64,000 bases of DNA, from the NCBI GenBank assembly GCA_024663395.1, contig JANFAH010000008.1, positions 806,001-870,000 on the forward strand. The letters are read 5' to 3'. Positions 43,418 to 56,039 of the stretch are shown here, piece after piece. This DNA is from Pisolithus tinctorius. Lineage: Eukaryota; Basidiomycota; Agaricomycetes; Boletales; Pisolithaceae. The position numbers and the translations under genes are program-made. Position 1 is the first letter of the stretch. Each line of letters opens with the position of its first letter. The notes beneath the pieces are model-generated. The model was not told the DNA's origin. It saw only the letters and a list, made by a program, of their open reading frames with translations, and ran no database searches.

Positions 43418-43707
43418 TGTGACTCCGAGGCGAAGTAGTGACACTTGCAACATAGACACAAGAGACTTTCCTTAAAACGCGCTACAAGATTATCCAGACA
43501 TTGTGGTCTGTATTGATGTAGGGAAGGAAGTCCCTCTATCTCTACGTAGTATGAGTCTCTTTATACTGTAGCAAACAGGTATGAAACGTCAACACAGATG
43601 AACGGGACAAGTAAATCAAAAGAGATAAATGAGAAACAAATTGGATCTGTCAATTGAACGAACATCTCTTGGGAACATACTGTCAAGCGTCGGTCCGAAA
43701 CCCTGCA
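43418..43707 (-). repeat. Gypsy-2 5' LTR (in sense)
   Basis: 290 bp. It lies 71 bp upstream of the kinase B ATG, so any transcript started here points away from the kinase. Confidence 0.95.
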
Positions 43708-43778
43708 ACTTGGCTCCAACTTCAGCTGTGGCGAACCACCGAATTCCGTTCTCGCCCGCAATCTTCTCTGACCATTGA

Positions 43779-46700
43779 ATGGCACATCAAAACCATGTTT
43801 CGGACGGCGTTGCAGGTCCCAATAAGCTCTCATCGCGGCTTGCTTCACTCAGGATGTTCAAACCTAAGTCTGGGTCTAGTTCTGGTTCAACTGGTACGTC
43901 TACGAACGTAACATACCAGCTCTCCAGCCCTCACTCACTCGACGCATTTCATACCCCCCAAAAAACATTCCTCATCGTTCCCTCCGCCACCTCCACCTAA
44001 AGATAACGTGTACAGCACCTCTTCCAACTCACCCTCAAATGCTTCCTCCGCATGCAGTCCTTCTTCAGTCGTTCAGTTAGCTCACTGTCGCCTTCGTTGA
44101 GTCGCGCACCATCACAAGGCCAACCTTTGAGCCCAGATTCAAACGCTGTCACACCACTGACATCAGGTAGCTTTGGCGCACCACAAAATGGGTCCGCTGG
44201 ACCACATACTGGAATTTTGGGACGCGGCATGACAGCTTCGCCTGTCCCGTCAGGTTCGGGTGTATCATTAAGATCAGTCAGTGGAGGTGGGGAGCATGTG
44301 GCGACTCCGTCTGTGGACGGATCTACTGATTCGAGCGGTTCGTTTCCCCCCAATCCAAATCCGTACACGTTTGGCGTACTTGCTGCGCAACACAGACATA
44401 AACGCGATGCCGAAATCTAAAAAAGTCTATTCAAGCTGTCTTCTTTGGGCAGGAGAAACAAGTCTAGGAGAGATTTAAGCGAGAGTGAATTCGAGGAGAG
44501 TGGGAGAGAGGAAGGCGCCGAGGGAATATCAAACCCTTGGAACTTTCAGGTTAACCCCCTAGTGTGGGACCAGAACGGCGCTAACATAGTGGCAACCTAT
44601 TGGCTGACCTGGAATTTGCGATCGAACTTGCACCGATACGCCGACGGCGATTGCATTTGGATATACCATAGCACCACATACATGTCGACGAAGGGTAGGT
44701 CTAACTACCCTAGTGTATGATTTCGACTGATCTGTGGAACCTAGTTACATCGGTCTCCCACCATCGTGGGCTACCGCTCTTTCTACCGCTGGCTTTGACG
44801 AGGAAGAGATCACTGCTATTCATGCGCGTCGTAAGGCCGCCGCCGCCGTAAATTTGAAGAACGGGTACGTCTTTATAGTCTTCGGTGAATGTTGGCTGAT
44901 TTAATACATGCTCGGATGCAGCTCTAATGCTCCGAGTCCTCACACGCAGTACTCTTCAGCTCGTCCCGCATCGCCGGTACTGCGCAATCCAGTACCTCGC
45001 AGTTCAAGTCTTGCTGGGCTCCGTGTAGACCCCCCGCCAACGCTTACCGTTGGGACCGGTTCTGGCCTTACGAGTGCCACAGGGAGCAATCCTTCCCCGT
45101 CACCGCGAACAACAGGATTCGGAGTTCGGACATTGATACCAAATGGATTCCTTGGTAGAGGAGGGGATGGCGCAAGCACCGCGAGCGGGAATCGAAGTCG
45201 CAGTGGTAGTGTCAATCGTGCGGGATCTGGGGCTGGGGAGCAATCAGAGCCATTTGTCATGGTGGACGGGAACGTGGATGCTGCTGGAGGGATTGCAGAT
45301 GAGACTCTCATCGAGCCGTTCCCGTATAATGCGGCTAGCACCGTCACACATCAAACCCATTCTGCACAGTTGCCCAATGCACTTGCGGTGACCCAAGTAC
45401 AGACGACACCTCGAGGACCTCAAGTTCAGCGTTCCCAGTCCGAGGCAGGAAACGTCCCCTTTCCAAGTCCGGGCACTCCTATTTGTGGGGCTTCGCCTTT
45501 CGCGCATTCTACTTCATTGCCTGTTCCCGCCCCAAGAGGGCATGCTAATTCTAGCTCCAGCCGCACCACAGACTCATCCATCTATCATGGCAGTGCGTCT
45601 CCCTCGCCATCTCCGTCGCATTCACAATCTGGCCAGCGAACTGCCTCTTCTGTACCACGTACGCCTCCTCGGCAGGTTTATCATGTTGCCAATGCGTCTT
45701 CAGACTCTAGCTATGGTGACCCTCCTCCGGCATATGCATCACCTGTGCGGGGAGAGACATTCCGACGGGAGAAAGAAGTATCACGCGAGGGTGCAGCTCC
45801 TGCAGGCTCACCGAGTCCCCTGCCCCTGTCTCGCCCAATACCCTCGATACCTATACCGGAAGCTGCTGAACGTAGTCAAGCAAGCAAGTGCAGCACTTCG
45901 GTGGGGAGTTCGAGTGGGCAAGGATCTAGTCACGATGGTCTGTATGATATCGACCCATTCGATGCTAGTGACATACCCGCAACAGTGGAAGACGTGTTGG
46001 ATATATCAGCTGCCAATCCATCCCTACTATCACTTGACCAGTGTTGCAACATCAGAAAGCACGGCTTCAGAACTACACAATCACATCGGTAATTACACTA
46101 CAAAATACATGGACATGTGGAGGAACATGTACATAGAAACTTCTGACAAAAATAAAGAGGATATGTGTGGTGTAGAAGATGCCAGAGAGATGCCAGTTTT
46201 TGGACACAAAATGATACAGAGTTGCAAATGTTCCCATCTGTGAAACTGTGGGCTGTCACACAATGTCACACCTTACATTGTAACTCTGATGTGCTGATAC
46301 TCCAAACTGACTTATGTTGGTGGTGGCTGATAATGTCACTCCACCATTGCTCCACTTGTATTGTCATGCTCTTGCATCACATTATCACAACAACAATTAC
46401 AATCAAAGAATCCTTCTTGTTGGCCTCAGAATTCTTTCAGGAAGCAGGGAAGTGTCTTAAGAGTCCCCAGATAGCATTTCATGGTTTTCTGACATGATTT
46501 GATTTCAGCCCTGGCAAGTTATTCTGAAAAGGGCCCTTTTTAAGCAGTATATTTGATTTCCCCTCATCCACAGGTGCAGTTTTTTTTAAAAAAAGTATAC
46601 AGCCCCCTAGGTCTATAGTATATCATGCCCTATGTACAATTATGCAGCTTGGATTGAAGTGTGGTGTGGTGTAGTTAGCATTTTGCAACACTGTGTCATT

Positions 46701-49700
46701 TTGCAACACCGGTCAAGTGATAGTATACTTTGACGACAACGACGATGCAGAGCAGCAGCAGGATAATATAGATCTTGCCACGCAACGGCAGTGCTTGCTT
46801 TCCCCGACGCCACCTCTCGTTATTGACAAGCGTCTAACGCGCGTAGCGAGCCTCATGACGCAAGCGCCGCGGATCTCATTCCATCAAGAGGGCAGTTTGG
46901 AGGACTGAACGTCATCATTATTTAGTGCGATCAGCAGTGACGATGCGACGATCAGTGGTAATGACAATAAACGGTCGAGTATGGCAGTCAAGGTTCGAAG
47001 GATACTGGCGGCCCCTCAGGAAAGCGAGGAGGACGAGAAGGCAGATCGGCGATTGACATTACGACCGCTGTCTCCTCCCGCACCGAAGGTTACACCGTCG
47101 CCCATGTCGCCGGCACCAAAATTACCAGACGTGTCCTTTGGTAGGAACATATCTATTGGCGAACATGTCAGGAAAGCTAGGCCACCCTCGCCGGAGGAGG
47201 AAGAGGAAGACGCGGAGGCGGAGGTTGCAGAGACCGAAGCTAGGGAAGTGGTGTCTAAGGGTGCGGATGAGCCCCGTGAGCTACTATCGATCCTGTCCCC
47301 TTCACTTCCTGACATTTCATTCGGCTTGAATGTGTCTTCGCTTGGCAAAGATCTACTTCCCTCAGTCATTCCCTCAGTCACATTACCCTCCGCCTCCGAC
47401 AGTGAACCCAACTCAGAAAGTGCCCCTCCACCACCACCCAAGGTGAAGCCTAAGCCGTCTCTGCCATCCCTCGCGCCGCCCAAGCCAAGTGGCACCGTTG
47501 GGGCGGACGGGAAGTCGCCAGTGTCTCCGTTTCTGCGATGCGGACCTAAACCTCTCCCGCTCCCAATTCCTCCCGACCAAATTCGGGCTCAACTACGTCC
47601 TTCCAAATCAGAGCACGGCCGTTCGTCTTCTCAAGCACAAGCAGCCAATTCTCAGTTGCAGCCACAATCTCAGCCCGTTCCTAGTGTTTGCCTGGTGGAG
47701 CCCTCGTCTTCGCAATGTAGCTCCCGACGTGAATCGTCTTCTAGCCTTGCTCCCAGGTCGAACGCAGGTGATCGAGATTCTGCTGTGTCTACGGTCACCG
47801 TCATACAGGCGACGATCGTCGTGGTGAAGGGACAAGCGGTACGGCGTGCGGTAGCAAGTGTCATAGACCCTGACTTGATCTCTGCTCCGTCGACGGCCAA
47901 GCGAGACAGCTTTGCCTCTGCTTTTGGTATATCGCGAGCAGTTCCTGACGAGCAGCCTGATCAAGAAACGAGTTCTGAGCCCGCGGAAGAAGAATTCTTG
48001 CAAGGTTGATCATCAGGATGATGATGGAGATGGACAGTCTTTGCTTATTCTCGGGAACCAGCTCCGGCCCACCCTCATCGCCATCTCCTACATGGCCTGC
48101 GCCACCACCTCCGCCTGCGGAAGTTGGACAAAGATGCCACCCCACGTCCCGTTTCGCGGTTCAGGACGACATCCTTGCAACGACTGAGTCAGATAACGGG
48201 CCTTATAGGCGGCATGATCGCCATCGCCACGTACTTCGCACTTTCCCAATATCAGCTCTGAGACTACTGTCTCCAAGCGACAGTATACCCCTTCCAACGC
48301 CGAAGGGACTCTGTTGTCCCGCCTCCGCCACCACCTGAAAGGAAAAGGCAGTGATTGCACTCGAGGCAAGAATGATGGTGTCGGCGACGGATACGTTTGG
48401 TGGTGTAGACGAGGAGAGTGAATATGAGACTGCTGGCGAATCTCCGTATGCGCGCTTGGCACCTTCACGGAAGAGCTCTGTTGCACCTTCTTTACGTTCT
48501 GTTGCGTCGCAGTCGCAGTTATGGTCTCCCATCACATCGTCGCCCCGAACGGGGGCTCAGATACCTTCGGCTACTGTACCTCAGCCGCTATTGGCACCCC
48601 TGCACACTTTGATCAGCCCTATAGACCCGTCAACTCGATTTACGGACCTCGTGGAGATAGCAGCGGAGGAGAGCGGTTCCGTCTACGCTGCGCGTATACC
48701 GCAGGGGCCGTTGCCCTCTGGGCCTGGCTTCGATACGGAGCGACCGATACCCGCAGAGACGTCTCATGTTGCTATCAAGCGTATAGTGTTACCCCCGGCA
48801 TCGTCGGTAGCTTCGTTAAGTGGGGAGGACGAGTGCTTGCTTAGTATTAAGATCGCATCTCTCTTGCACGAACTCACGCTTTTAAAGGATTTGGAACATG
48901 AGCACATTCTTCTCCTCGACGGCGTGTATGTCCACACGAGTACCGACGTAAACGACGGGGAGGATGACAATTCAGCGGAATGTTCGAGTGCGAGTACGGC
49001 GGTTGCACTCGATACCTCACTTTGGATACGGATGGAATTGATGGAGCGCTCTCTGGCGGATGTGATTGCACTCGTGGCGGAGGGTCTCGCGCTTCAGGAG
49101 AGGATGGTGGGGACGGTTTACGAGCGATGTAAGAGCCCGGCAACTTCGCTATTTTTTTTTCTTCTCTATTTGCGCGGTGTCTGATTCCAACCGATAAATA
49201 CTAGGTTCTAGTTGGACTCGATTACTTGCAGAAGCAGCATATTGCACACCGGGACGTAAGGAGTGATAATCTATTGCTCAACGCTGCAGGTGTAGTGAAG
49301 ATTGGTGAGTCCGTCTCCGTTGAGTCTGTTATTCTACGCGTGTCGACGATGATCCATCCTAGCCGACTTTTCAAATGCCATTCGGGTCACGAGGAACGCA
49401 CCAATGGTTACGGGTGCTGTAGGTGTTATCTATTGGCAGATGAGGCTTGCGAATCGGCCCAGACATGAACGTGCGGGACTAATGTAACCACACATAGGCT
49501 CCAGAGATGAGAGCTGGTCCGTACGATGCGCTGAAAGTTGATGTCTGGTCCGTCGGTGCGACCGTCTGGGAGCTGGCGGAAACGGTCCCACCATTCTCGA
49601 TCCCAGCATCTCCAAGCTCGCAGACCACGTTCTTACCACCGAACTCGAAGCATCTCGGTTCACAGTGGCCTCCGTTATCGCACCCGGAACACTACTCCAA

Positions 49701-49956
49701 GGGATTCCATGAATTTCTGAGGCTTTGTGGGGCGGATGCGGCTGCCCGGCCATACGCTGAGGAATTATTGAACGTAAGTAGTTTGGCTGTACCTCTGAAA
49801 TTGATTGGGAGGCGGTAATTTGACCGGTGTGAATTACAGACACAATTCATTCGCAACGCTTGTGGTCGTGCGGTCATCCGTCAGGTACTCACGCAGTGCA
49901 GGTCCATGGAAGAGGCAATGGTGGCACGGGACAGTGCAGCTAGCCAACATTCATGA
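43779..49956 (+). pseudogene. CRIB/STE-type kinase copy B (decayed)
   Basis: Homologous to copy A over its whole length. It keeps the CRIB halves (ISNPWNF near 44535 and GLPPSWATALSTAGF near 44755), the disordered linker and the kinase motifs (AAEESGSVYAA, HVAIKRI, HRDVRSDN, DFS, DVWSVGATVWELAE; TGA at 49954-49956). Lesions: an acceptor AG lost near 43966; extra A residues near 44418 causing a stop after RDAEI; a 697-bp MITE at 46027-46723; TGG to TGA at about 46906; an extra G near 48003; about eight single-base insertions at 48040-48350; an extra G near 49110; and the splice donor GT to AT at 49440. Some of the insertions may be sequencing errors, but the MITE and splice changes are not. 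Confidence 0.85.
46027..46723. mobile_element. TA-flanked MITE in kinase B
   Basis: Copy A reads CCCTATACTTTG at this place. Copy B has CCCTA, then 697 bp, then TATACTTTG, so TA was duplicated. The ends are inverted repeats CTATCACTTGACC(A/G)GTGTTGC of about 23 bp. There is no transposase inside. The TA duplication points to a Tc1/mariner-pogo type source. The ends differ from those of the Tigger-like element above. Confidence 0.92.
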
Positions 49957-50497
49957 TTCCTACGTGGTAGGCTACGTCGCAGCAGTGCCGCTACTTGTGT
50001 TATTGATTTCTGCTTTTTGGTCCACTGGTCACTCGAGAGGGACGTAGATTAGAGTTGTGGTAACTCGACGGTGAATCTTCTCTGCTTGGCTATTATGCGG
50101 TTGATTGCATCCCGTTATTCCGTTACACCTTGCTATTTTTCTATTGCACGAGTAGCTTGACTACATATTCCCTCAATGTTTATGTATACCCTTGACAAAA
50201 GATAATCATTATGTTGAACATCTGCTCTATCTGCAATGGTTCCATATGTCTGAGATCTTCAACTGTCGCCACTGGAAGTCGGGGACCAATTATATACAAC
50301 TCAACTTGCTGGCAAAATTGTTTGGGCACACTTGCATACATTTTATTTACCTCCCATTGCACTTGTTGGTGAACCACTGATTATGGCAAGCATCTGATTC
50401 AGCAGATTCTACTTACTGATCTGATGTCCTATGGAAAAGGAAAATGCAGTAGTTTGCATACTAAGCAAGGCTCAGGATCACACAGTACATATGTATA
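49957..50497. other. Spacer between kinase B and NLR B 3' ends
   Basis: Convergent intergenic region matching 11096-11640. No gene seen. Confidence 0.6.
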
Positions 50498-53400
50498 CTA
50501 TGAGCTACATGCAAGCTCAGCAATTGGCTTGTAACATTGATGCCAATTATTCCCATGAACCATTTGGCTCAAATCCAACTCTATACAACAACCTCTGGGT
50601 ATGACTGTTGTGGTCCACATTGAGTAAAATGGGGACCTCATTGACATTGGTACCCAAAGCAGTAATTCACCCTTTGGACCTCTGATCCAGCCATCATAGT
50701 GCAGCTTGACTGGTTGAGCACATGGTGTCCCATCCTCCTGCAGGAGTCCACTGAGAAGTTGTTCAGTATCATGAAGTGCATGTGAAGAAATAGATGAGAA
50801 GCAGATGTGGCATGATGTGATAGCTGAAATTGCTGTCAATAATGTAGAATACATTACAGGGGCAGTGTGCTTACCATCTCTTCTGTAAGATGGAACAAGT
50901 GGATTGCTCAGATTGGATGAATAAAACTTCAACTGCTCATGGGTGCTGATCATATGTTCATATCCATTAGCATCCCACACCCTCACAGTCTTGTCCCTTG
51001 AGCCTGACACAATCCCCTTTCCATCAGGGGAGAATGTAACTGACCAGACTTGATCTGTATGCCCCTCAAGATGGCTGCCAATCTGCAAACCTCTTTCAAC
51101 ATCCCACACCCTCACAGTCTGGTCATCTGAGCATGACACAATCCTCTTTCCATCAGGGGAGAATGCAACTGAAGACACAGCATCTGTATGCCCCTCAAGA
51201 TGGCTGCCAATCTGCACACCTCTTTCAGCATCCCACACCCTCACAGTCTTGTCCCAAGATCCTGACACAATCCTTGTTCCATCAGAGGAGAATGCAACTG
51301 AAAAGATTGGCTCTGTATGCCCCTCAAGATAGCTGCCAATCTGCACACCTCTTTCAGCATCCCACACCCTCACAGTCTTGTCCCAAGATCCTGACACAAT
51401 CCTCTTTCCATCAGGGGAAAATGCAACTGACCAAACTTGATCTGTATGCCCCTCAAGAGGGCTGCCAATCTGCACACCTCTTTCAGCATCCCACATCCTC
51501 ACAGTCTTGTCCCTTGAGCCTGACACAATCCTCTTTCCATCAGGGGAGAATGCAACTGAAAAGACTGCATCTGTATGCCCCTCAAGATGGCTGCCAATCT
51601 GCACACCTCTTTCAGCATCCCACACCCTCACAGTCTTGTCCAAAGAGCCTGATACAACCCTCTTTCCATCAGGGGAGAATGCAACTGACCAGACATGATC
51701 TGTATGTCCCTCAAGATCACTGCCAATCTCCACACCTGTTTCAGCATCCCACTCCCTCACAGTCTTGTCCATTGGGCCTGACACAATCCTCTTTCCATCA
51801 GGGGAGAATGCAACTGAAATGACTGCATTTGTATGCCCCTCAAGATGGCTGCCAATCTGCACATCTGTTTCCACATCCCACACCCTCACAGTCTTGTCCT
51901 TTGAGCCTGACACAATCCTCTTTCCATCAGGGGAGAATGCAACTGAAAAGACTGCATCTGTATGCCCCTCAAGATGGCTGCCAATCTGCACACCTCTTTC
52001 AGCATCCCACACCCTCACAGCCTTGTCACAAGAGCCTGACACAATCCTCTTTCCATCAGGGGAGAATGCAACTGACCAGACATGATCTGTATGCCCCTCA
52101 AGATGGCTGCCAATCTGCACACCTCTTTCAGCATCCCACACCCTCACAGTCTCATCCTTTGAGCCTGACACAATCCTCTTTCCATCAGGGGAGAATGCAA
52201 CTGAAGAGACTGCATCTGTATGCCCCTTGAGATGGCTGCCAATCTGCACACCTGTTTCAGCATCCCACATCCTCACAGTCTTGTCCCTTGAGCCTGACAC
52301 AATCCTCTTTCCATCAGGGGAGAATGCAACTGAGCAAACTTCATTTTTATGCCCCTCAAGATGGCTGCCAATCTGCACACCTGTCTCCACATCCCACATC
52401 CTCATAGTCTTGTCCCTTGAGCCTGACACAATCCTCTTTCCATCAGGGGAGAATGCAATTGAAATGACTGCATTTGTATGCCCCTCAAGATGGCTGCCAA
52501 TCTGGATGCCTCTTTCAGCATCCCACACCCTCACAGTCTTGTCCCCTGAGCCTGACACAACCCTCTTTCCATCAGGAGAGAATGCAACTGAATTGACCTG
52601 ATATGCATGCCCCTCAAGATTGCTGCCAATCTGCACACCTCCTTCAGCATCCCACACCCTCACAGTCTTGTCCTTTGAGCCTGACACAATCCTCTTTCCA
52701 TCAGGGGAGAATGCAACTGAAATGACTCCTTCTGTATGCCCCTCCAAGCCAAGCAGTTGGGAAGCTGGCCAGTGTTCTAGGCCTCCTACAACTCTAGGGA
52801 GGGAAGAAAATTTTGGCATGAGCATCATTGATAGCTTTGTCCTCACAGGAAGAAATGCCAGTGCAGAGATGTACACATGTGGTGCACTGTAAGAAATTGC
52901 ACCATTGGAGTTTTGAATAAACCTGATACCATCTTCTACAAACCCCAATGTATCCATCCATCCATCCTGATTGGTCTATGCCCAGTGAGACAACATTAAT
53001 GCAGATAGTTATGTGAAACTCACCAGGAGCCATGTTTTAGCAGAAATCAGTGCTGCAGCAGCATTTCCAACTCCATCCAGTAGGCTCATAGCCTCAAGCC
53101 AAAATAGGATTTTTTCACTTCCCACAAGAGCCTTTAGCAACGGTCCAAGGGCCAACTCCAATGTAGACTTCTGCAGATGTTGGGACCAGAATCGACAGGA
53201 GTAGGAGAAATGGGGCATAATGTTCTCGCTGATTCTCTTGGGTAAATCAATAACCTCTGCATTGCTCGAGTAGGAGCTGTCCAATCCACAAATGTTGAAC
53301 CGAAGCTCGTCATGAAGAATCCGCAAGGTGGCAGCAGCAAGGTTATACGAGCAAGAGGTGTCAATGAAGTAGACCCCACTCCGTGAATGATCAGTTAGGA

Positions 53401-55889
53401 AGTCATAAAAGGATGCATGGAGGGCTCGGACAGGAAAGCGCCTGTCGACGATGCCACCTAGTAATGGGGACATGAACTCGAGGATGAGAACAACGTTATA
53501 GTGATCCTGCGGGTTTGGGAAATGTTTACGCATTTCGTCCAAGGCTGCCATAGGCAGAGGTTCGAGCGTCATCACGACCTGGTGCATTACGGAGCGGTAT
53601 CGTTCAATGGATTTCCCAGATGGCGGGATAGCACTCTCCAAGATTGCGGCATAAGTTGAATCCAAGAGTGTTCTTCCCTCTTTGGACTGAAGAGAGATTA
53701 CATCGTCATAGCGTTCCTTCACGGTTGTTCCCGCTCTGTTCGGCTTGATGTAGTCGCAGGCCAGACGCGCCCATTCAAATAAGCAGTCCGCTTTCCGGAC
53801 AATCATCCGGACCTCAGGCTCTCCGATGCCTGAAAGCTGACCAAGTTGCTTGGAGACATATAACTTGATGTCGCGTTGTGTCCATTCTGTAGGAACGTCG
53901 TCCAAGGAAATTGCCTTCACATGTGGAGAGCCTCTCAACACACGTTCGATATCGGGCAAGGGGCGGGATGTTACGAACACACGGAAATTGTGGGGGAGAT
54001 CGCCCGCCTGTGACTCAAGCACCGACAAGATGTGTCTCCGCGATTCTTCCAGGCCACTCTCGTCCAGCGCATCGATTACCACGGCCACGCTTCCAATTGT
54101 AGCACTCGACATCTTCGACAACGGCTCCAAAATGAGTTTTTCCCACTGTAGCATGACATCGGAGGTAGTCTTGAGCGAATAGTCCTTCGCCAACTCATCG
54201 GCCAAAGCCCGCCGAAACGCAGGGTCTCGGTCCGCCAGATCACGTGCAATGGTGGTAAATATCTTTTCCTCACGACGCTCGGCTCGCCTGTCTCGGGCGA
54301 AGCAGAAGCACGACCCGAACCCACCAGCATCCTTGAGCCACAAGGCAATGGTATGCGCGATGGCAGACTTCCCTCTGCCAGCCTGCCCGTGGAGCCAGAG
54401 AATGCGCGGGACATTTTCATCTGTGCTGTTGATCCAGCTAACGATCTCTGTGAGGATCTCCGTTCTGGTACCGTCTAGGCACCTCTTGGTCTTACTGACC
54501 CCCGCACCCCCTGCGTAGGCCATCCCTTCGAGGCTCATGTCTCCGCGTACGAGGCTCACATCTCCGCGCACGAGGTTCAGTTCCCCGCGCGTAAGGTTCA
54601 GGTCCTCAAGTACATGGTGCACGTTGGTGTGAATATCCCGGACCGCACGGTCCCGGTACTGTTGCATCAGGTCGTTTAGCAACCTGATGTAACCATCGGT
54701 CGTGGTCCGCGTATCGGACACTATGTTTTTTCCCAATCTCTGCCCTGAGAACAGCTGAATCAATCAACCTTTCGATGAAAAGTGGAATCGACATACAAAA
54801 GCTTTTCGTCTCCGAATAATTCTTGATAAACCGAGCTGCATCACTTATCACCTGTGCAATTTTCCCCAAAGTTGCCTTCATACTATCGATATTCTGCATG
54901 GCATCGTCCGCCAGAAGAAATTCATAGACTTTTCTGACTGTATCAAGGAGGTTGGACACCTCGCTGTCCAGGTTAGCTTGATCGATCAGCGACTATAGGG
55001 GGCGGTGTGAGGAGAGCAGCGCGTATCACCAGGATGTGAACGTACCTGAGCAGCCGCGGTTAAGATCCCCAGAGCAATCTGGGCATAGGGGTGAACCTGC
55101 GCACTTACATCAGAGCCTGTCAATGACCATAGGACAATGCACGTACCTGGGCGATAGTAGTAACGACGGAGTTAAAGGTCTTGAGGGGCTGGAGGTACGT
55201 GTTACTGAAGTTTTGGATACTTGCGACCGCAGTATCAGCCTGTGCAACGAGTTCAGTAGCCGTTTGGCCCATTCCCTGGTATGGACGTCATTCCATCCAG
55301 GGCCTGTTGGGCAGCATCGACGTCACTGCCGACCAACACCGAGACCGGACTGAGGGTGGCACTGGCGTCATCGGTAGGTTCAATCAACACCTTTGCTGGT
55401 GTCGCCGAATGGCCCCATTGTAGTATCGGCATTCCTGTCATGCGTAGCTGGTAATCGGTCCTTATTTCCGAGTTGTCGTTTGGCCTTTGAGTCTGTCCAA
55501 CGCGAGTAGTCAAGGTCATCGCAACAATGGGATAAGGCAGACGACACACATCCTGAGTTAGAGTAGCTTGGGCTTGTTCTCGTTGCGTATGCGCAGCCCC
55601 AGCGGCATCCGTATCAGCGATTTCTGCTGCGACGGAGCCTCGGTTCGACCGATGGAAGAAATGCTTCATCCTTGCAAGCGCCCTCCGGGAGAAACATCCC
55701 GACGTTCCAGCAATCGAGGCTACGTCACGAGCGGGAGTCTGAGGCGGCCCTTGCGGCTGTTTCTTTGTGGATCGGCGACTATGATCGCCCGTAGGGAAAT
55801 TAGTTTCTTACCGAGACAAAGTTAGATGCAGAGCCAGGTGGCTTTGTAGATCCAAAGAAACGATGTTTCTTTGATTGCTTGCGAGCCAT
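50498..55889 (-). CDS. NACHT-WD40 (NLR-like) gene, copy B, 14 WD40 repeats
   Basis: Exons on the minus strand: 55889-55812 (MARKQSKKHRFFGSTKPPGS), 55778-55147, 55096-55046, 54992-54797, 54744-53034 and 52976-50498. Introns are at the same places as in copy A. The NACHT exon gives KSFWQRLGKNIV, three 7-residue repeats (LTRGELN LVRGDVS LVRGDMS), Walker A GQAGRGKS and Walker B VVIDALDES. It then gives the helical arm and FSPDGKR-type WD40 repeats. The end is a conserved C-terminal domain (LLSGLLQEDG...LSQMVHGN). Proteins of this class are STAND switches: the WD40 array senses, NACHT oligomerises, and the N-terminus signals. Exon 1 is intact here, but exon 2 has single-base insertions near 55265-55460 that shift the frame. 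These may be sequence errors. The exons from 54992 down are open. Confidence 0.85.
50944..52749 (-). repeat. Array of 14 WD40 repeats, 129 bp each
   Basis: Fourteen exactly 43-residue units with backbone LEGHTxxVxSVAFSPDGKR and IVSGSxDKTVRVWDAERGVQ. Residues 5-8, 9 and 25 vary strongly (position 9: I, N, I, C, S, W, F, I, W, F, W, F, S, W). The framework is nearly invariant, also at DNA level. Two complete seven-bladed propellers would fit. Confidence 0.95.
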
Positions 55890-56039
55890 TGAGAAATCGA
55901 TATTTGATTCAAAATTGCTGGATGGGTTCGACGGTTGAGATTGTGGATGTGGAAACAAGAACGGGTTAAAGTTGCAGCAAGCGCCGACATGCTGTAAACA
56001 CGTTGCTTAACAAAGCTGGACGTTCGCAGCGCATCAAAG

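Larger units (their letters stand above)
27549..43707 (-). mobile_element. Gypsy-2 LTR retrotransposon with two nested insertions
   Basis: 290-bp LTRs at 27549-27838 (3' in sense) and 43418-43707 (5' in sense) are flanked by a perfect ACTTG duplication (27544-27548 and 43708-43712). The internal region encodes one gag-pol frame. It carries Gypsy-1b (28252-34142) and a solo LTR (35799-36699). It is different from Gypsy-1 in sequence and in having gag and pol fused in one frame. It separates the kinase B start (43779) from most of its upstream region. Confidence 0.95.

Noticed and set aside
50944..52749. CRISPR-like regular repeat array
   Set aside because: The unit is 129 bp with no spacers, and it encodes WD40 repeats in a eukaryotic gene.
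51133..52892. Series of long open frames on the + strand across the WD40 array
   Set aside because: They are antisense shadows of a highly repetitive coding array and repeat the same 43-residue reading. No independent domain.
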